Positions 62,043 to 64,000 of a stretch of DNA of 64,000 nt are shown in pieces. How positions within the stretch are numbered: position 1 is the first letter of the stretch; each line of letters opens with the position of its first letter. The translations under genes and the position numbers were made by a program. The notes beneath the pieces were generated by a model, which saw only the letters and a program-made list of their open reading frames with translations, was not told the origin of the DNA and ran no database searches. The stretch comes from Acidobacteriota bacterium (lineage in GTDB: Bacteria > Acidobacteriota > Thermoanaerobaculia > Thermoanaerobaculales > Thermoanaerobaculaceae): NCBI GenBank assembly GCA_016213675.1, contig JACQZW010000006.1, forward strand, positions 62,001 to 126,000, read 5' to 3'.

Positions 62043-62821
62043 TCGGGGAACCTCCGCACCAAGTTGAAGCCCAGGCGCACGTCGCCTTCCCTGAAGCCGC
62101 CAGGATAGTCCGAACCCGCCAGCAGGTCGGAGGTGGTGGCCGGCGAGTTGCCGAGGTAGATCATGAACGCATGGCCGGGCACCCGCTTGTTGAGCGCGAC
62201 CGACCAGGCCAGCGTGCCGCTCCGCGCGTCGCGGTTCTCGGCGATCGCCTCCGCGGCGACGTCCCAGCCCCTCGGCAGGTGGTACGCGAGCCCGACCCCG
62301 ACGTTGGCCGCGTTCTCCAACGTCGGCGTGTCGGACGCGAACATGGGGACCAGGAACAGGTCTAGCCGCGCTCCGATCCTCCTGGCCACCACGAGTTGCG
62401 CGAACGCCGACCATCGCTCGTCGATTCCTTTCGCCCCGCGATAGTCCACACCCACTCGCGCCGCCATCCCAACCGGGAAGGCGCTCCCCTGCCTGACCGC
62501 GGTCCACTTCACTGAGCCTTCCAGCTCCTTGAGGAACGACGACCGGTAGATCTCGAGCTCGACGTGCTCGCCCAGGCCCAACCCGAGGCCGATCCCGATG
62601 TCCGCTGCCGAGTCGAGGCCGAGCAGGTCGTATCCCCCGGCGTCGTCCGCGGTCTGGCTGAAGCGGTGCGTGAAGACGACCTGCAGCGTCGCTGGTCCGA
62701 CCGACAGGTGCGTGGGGAGGTTGACGAGCCTGCTGGTCAGCTCGCCCTGCGGGACCGGTTGGGCCGCCAGGCCGAACGGGACGAGCAGCACCGCAGGGAG
62801 GATGAACGCGAGCCTTCGCAT
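62039..62821 (-). CDS. Outer-membrane beta-barrel protein, DUF5777-like
   Basis: 260 residues. A signal peptide (ending GLAAQPVP) is followed by alternating amphipathic strands ending in aromatic Phe-Pro-Glu. The blocks VVFTHRFSQ, DSAADIGIGLGLGLGEHVELEIYRSS and LVVARRIGARLDLFLVPMF resemble the DUF5777 barrels found beside thioredoxins and YceI proteins in Bacteroidota and Acidobacteriota. The transported or bound compound is unknown. It overlaps tlpA downstream and lies nine bases after the haem-motif lipoprotein gene. Confidence 0.75.
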   Translation of the reverse strand: MRRLAFILPAVLLVPFGLAAQPVPQGELTSRLVNLPTHLSVGPATLQVVFTHRFSQTADDAGGYDLLGLDSAADIGIGLGLGLGEHVELEIYRSSFLKELEGSVKWTAVRQGSAFPVGMAARVGVDYRGAKGIDERWSAFAQLVVARRIGARLDLFLVPMFASDTPTLENAANVGVGLAYHLPRGWDVAAEAIAENRDARSGTLAWSVALNKRVPGHAFMIYLGNSPATTSDLLAGSDYPGGFREGDVRLGFNLVRRFPE

Positions 62822-62830
62822 CGTGGCCTC

Positions 62831-63259
62831 TCAATCACGTGGGGCGCCGCGGCGCACCCAATCTGTCAGCAAACCGATCTCGTCGGCTGTGAGCGCCCCT
62901 CCGAGAGGCATCTGCGAGCCGGCGATGTCGGCGTCGCCGCGTACCTTCTTCACGAGGTAGGAACGCTCAGGATCCCGCGGCTCGATGCGGTTGAGGTCGG
63001 CTCGCTCGACCGACGGGACGCCGACGATGCCCTGGTAGGCCACGCCGGCCGAGAGGTCGAGCCCAGACTGTGGCGCCGCGCCGGCGTGACAGCCGGATAG
63101 GGCGCACGACGGCGTGAAGATCTCGGCCTGCACACGCGTGTAGGTCGCGTCGGGATCGGGGGCAGGTCCGCCCGGATCGAACGAAAGCCCCTTCTCGGTC
63201 CCGCAGGCCGCGAGCGCCAGGACGGCCGTCGCCGACATGACGAGGATCGATCGCCTCAT
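62831..63259 (-). CDS. Lipoprotein with planctomycete-type cytochrome-like motif
   Basis: 142 residues. The signal peptide ends in LAAC (lipobox). The motif CALSGCH (C-x4-CH) replaces the usual CxxCH, followed by SGLDLSAGVAYQGIVGVPS, SYLVKKVRG and MPLGGALTADEIGLLTDWV, the pattern of short secreted haem-binding domains from planctomycetes and acidobacteria. Haem attachment at the C-x4-CH site is uncertain. It is paralogous to the C-terminal half of the next gene upstream, which has a standard CxxCH. Confidence 0.75.
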   Translation of the reverse strand: MRRSILVMSATAVLALAACGTEKGLSFDPGGPAPDPDATYTRVQAEIFTPSCALSGCHAGAAPQSGLDLSAGVAYQGIVGVPSVERADLNRIEPRDPERSYLVKKVRGDADIAGSQMPLGGALTADEIGLLTDWVRRGAPRD

Positions 63260-63345
63260 CTCACGACCTCCGCTCGACTACGGTCCGTCCCACGCGGACT
63301 CCCCCGCCGCGTCGCCCTGCTCGGAGCGCCTCTCCGGGATCCGGG

Positions 63346-64000
63346 CTAGTTGTCTTGCGCACCTTCCAGGATCCACTGGCGGATGATGTCAATCTCCGCG
63401 GCGGAGAGGAACGGCCCGCCCAACGGCATGCGGCCACCGCTGATACCGGGACCGCCGGCCAGCTTGCGGACCAGGTAGGAGTTGTCCGGATCGCCGGGCA
63501 TGACCCTCTTGAGGGCAGGCTGCTCGGACGAATTCACGTTCACGATGCTGGCCCAGGACTGCCCAGCCCTGAGGTCCATCCCTCCCCCGTTCGGTGGGTG
63601 GCACCCAGCGCACAGCGGCGTGAAGAACTGCGCCTGAATGGCCGACAACGTTGCCTGTGAGGGCGCGGTCACCGTGATCGTCCGCGTGTCGGGAGTGGGG
63701 TCGGCGAGCCCCGGGGCGTCCGTCGCCGTGAACGTCACGGCGAATGTCCCGGCCGACAGGTACGTGTGGCTGGTCGCGAGATCCGTCGAGGCGACCCCGT
63801 CGCCGAAGTCCCAGCGCACCGTCACGGCCTGTCCCTCCGGATCGGTGGCCGTCCCGACGAAGCTGACGGCCTGGCCGACCGTGACGGCCAACGCTCCTGC
63901 CGGCGTGGTGATGACGCCGTTCGGCGGCGAGTTCGGCGGTGGCCCCGGCGGGCTCGTGAGCCCGGCGGGCGCCGACGCGGCCGGCTGGTGCAGGCCGTCA
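63346..64000 (-). CDS. PKD-domain protein with c-type haem motif (5' end beyond the window)
   Basis: Partial: the frame is open to the end of the window. Visible parts are a Pro/Gly-rich linker (PPGPPPNSPPNGVITTPAG), a PKD domain (VSFVGTATDPEGQAVTVRWD, FGDGVASTDLATSHTY), and a C-terminal domain with CAGCH, GGGMDLRAGQSWASIV, DNSYLVRKL and MPLGGPFLSAAEIDIIRQWI. It is an extracellular or periplasmic haem protein and the first visible gene of the redox cluster. A TTG at 63891 could be mistaken for a start, but the domain clearly extends upstream of it. Confidence 0.78.
   Translation of the reverse strand, partial: DGLHQPAASAPAGLTSPPGPPPNSPPNGVITTPAGALAVTVGQAVSFVGTATDPEGQAVTVRWDFGDGVASTDLATSHTYLSAGTFAVTFTATDAPGLADPTPDTRTITVTAPSQATLSAIQAQFFTPLCAGCHPPNGGGMDLRAGQSWASIVNVNSSEQPALKRVMPGDPDNSYLVRKLAGGPGISGGRMPLGGPFLSAAEIDIIRQWILEGAQDN

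Overview
The window is 64 kb of strongly GC-rich, gene-dense chromosome from a Gram-negative bacterium: it carries a TatB/TatC pair, predicted outer-membrane and periplasmic proteins, a periplasmic parvulin and c-type haem proteins. The mixture of DUF4388/GspG-like and DUF1844 proteins, DUF5777-like barrels, tail-fibre-like and beta-helix secreted proteins, an HspR-regulated dnaK locus and a bacterial sphingolipid cluster suggests an Acidobacteriota-type organism, perhaps near Thermoanaerobaculia. This placement is inference; no rRNA or other marker is present. I found no tRNA or rRNA gene, prophage, CRISPR array or transposase.

Layout. 1-2.7 kb: C-terminal remnant of a secreted protein, then thiI overlapping a four-cluster ferredoxin. 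2.9-7.2 kb (minus): ECF sigma factor, membrane anti-sigma factor and TPR-CHAT peptidase, joined by 4-bp overlaps. 7.3-14.5 kb (plus): four secreted or surface proteins. 14.8-21.1 kb (minus): peroxiredoxin, phosphoglycerate mutase, SnoaL-like protein, DUF1697, an alkyltransferase-like protein, tag and a penicillin-acylase-type hydrolase. 21.1-21.8 kb: a gene-free stretch of dispersed repeats. 21.8-29.8 kb (plus): LmbE-type deacetylase, a two-component pair, a sugar nucleotidyltransferase-mutase fusion, galT and glgA. 29.8-33.9 kb: tatBC, ctpA and a radical SAM protein. 34.0-40.8 kb: tryptophanase and two tandem paralogous hybrid sensor kinases. 40.9-46.9 kb (minus): alpha-keto-acid dehydrogenase E1 fusion, QueD-like protein, epimerase, serine palmitoyltransferase and GNAT-fold acyltransferase, which read as one operon with a ceramide-synthesis core. 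47.2-55.2 kb: universal stress protein, M29-like aminopeptidase, NUDIX, parvulin, MazG, DUF1844, a TPR membrane protein and a DUF4388 protein. 55.3-59.0 kb: dnaK, hsp20, hspR and a sigma-70 gene behind a near-consensus promoter. 59.2-64 kb: EIIA protein, cysteine synthase and a periplasmic redox cluster (redoxin, TlpA, DUF5777-like barrel, two haem-type proteins).

The two most interesting loci are the sigma/anti-sigma/CHAT operon, which has the parts list of a protease-released sigma switch and recalls the TPR-CHAT and sigma modules of type III-E CRISPR loci although no CRISPR is present, and the translationally coupled ceramide-type operon. The intergenic DNA is also notable: at least four families of dispersed repeats sit in gaps between genes, several forming the 3' ends of reading frames and one lying inside an apparent open reading frame.
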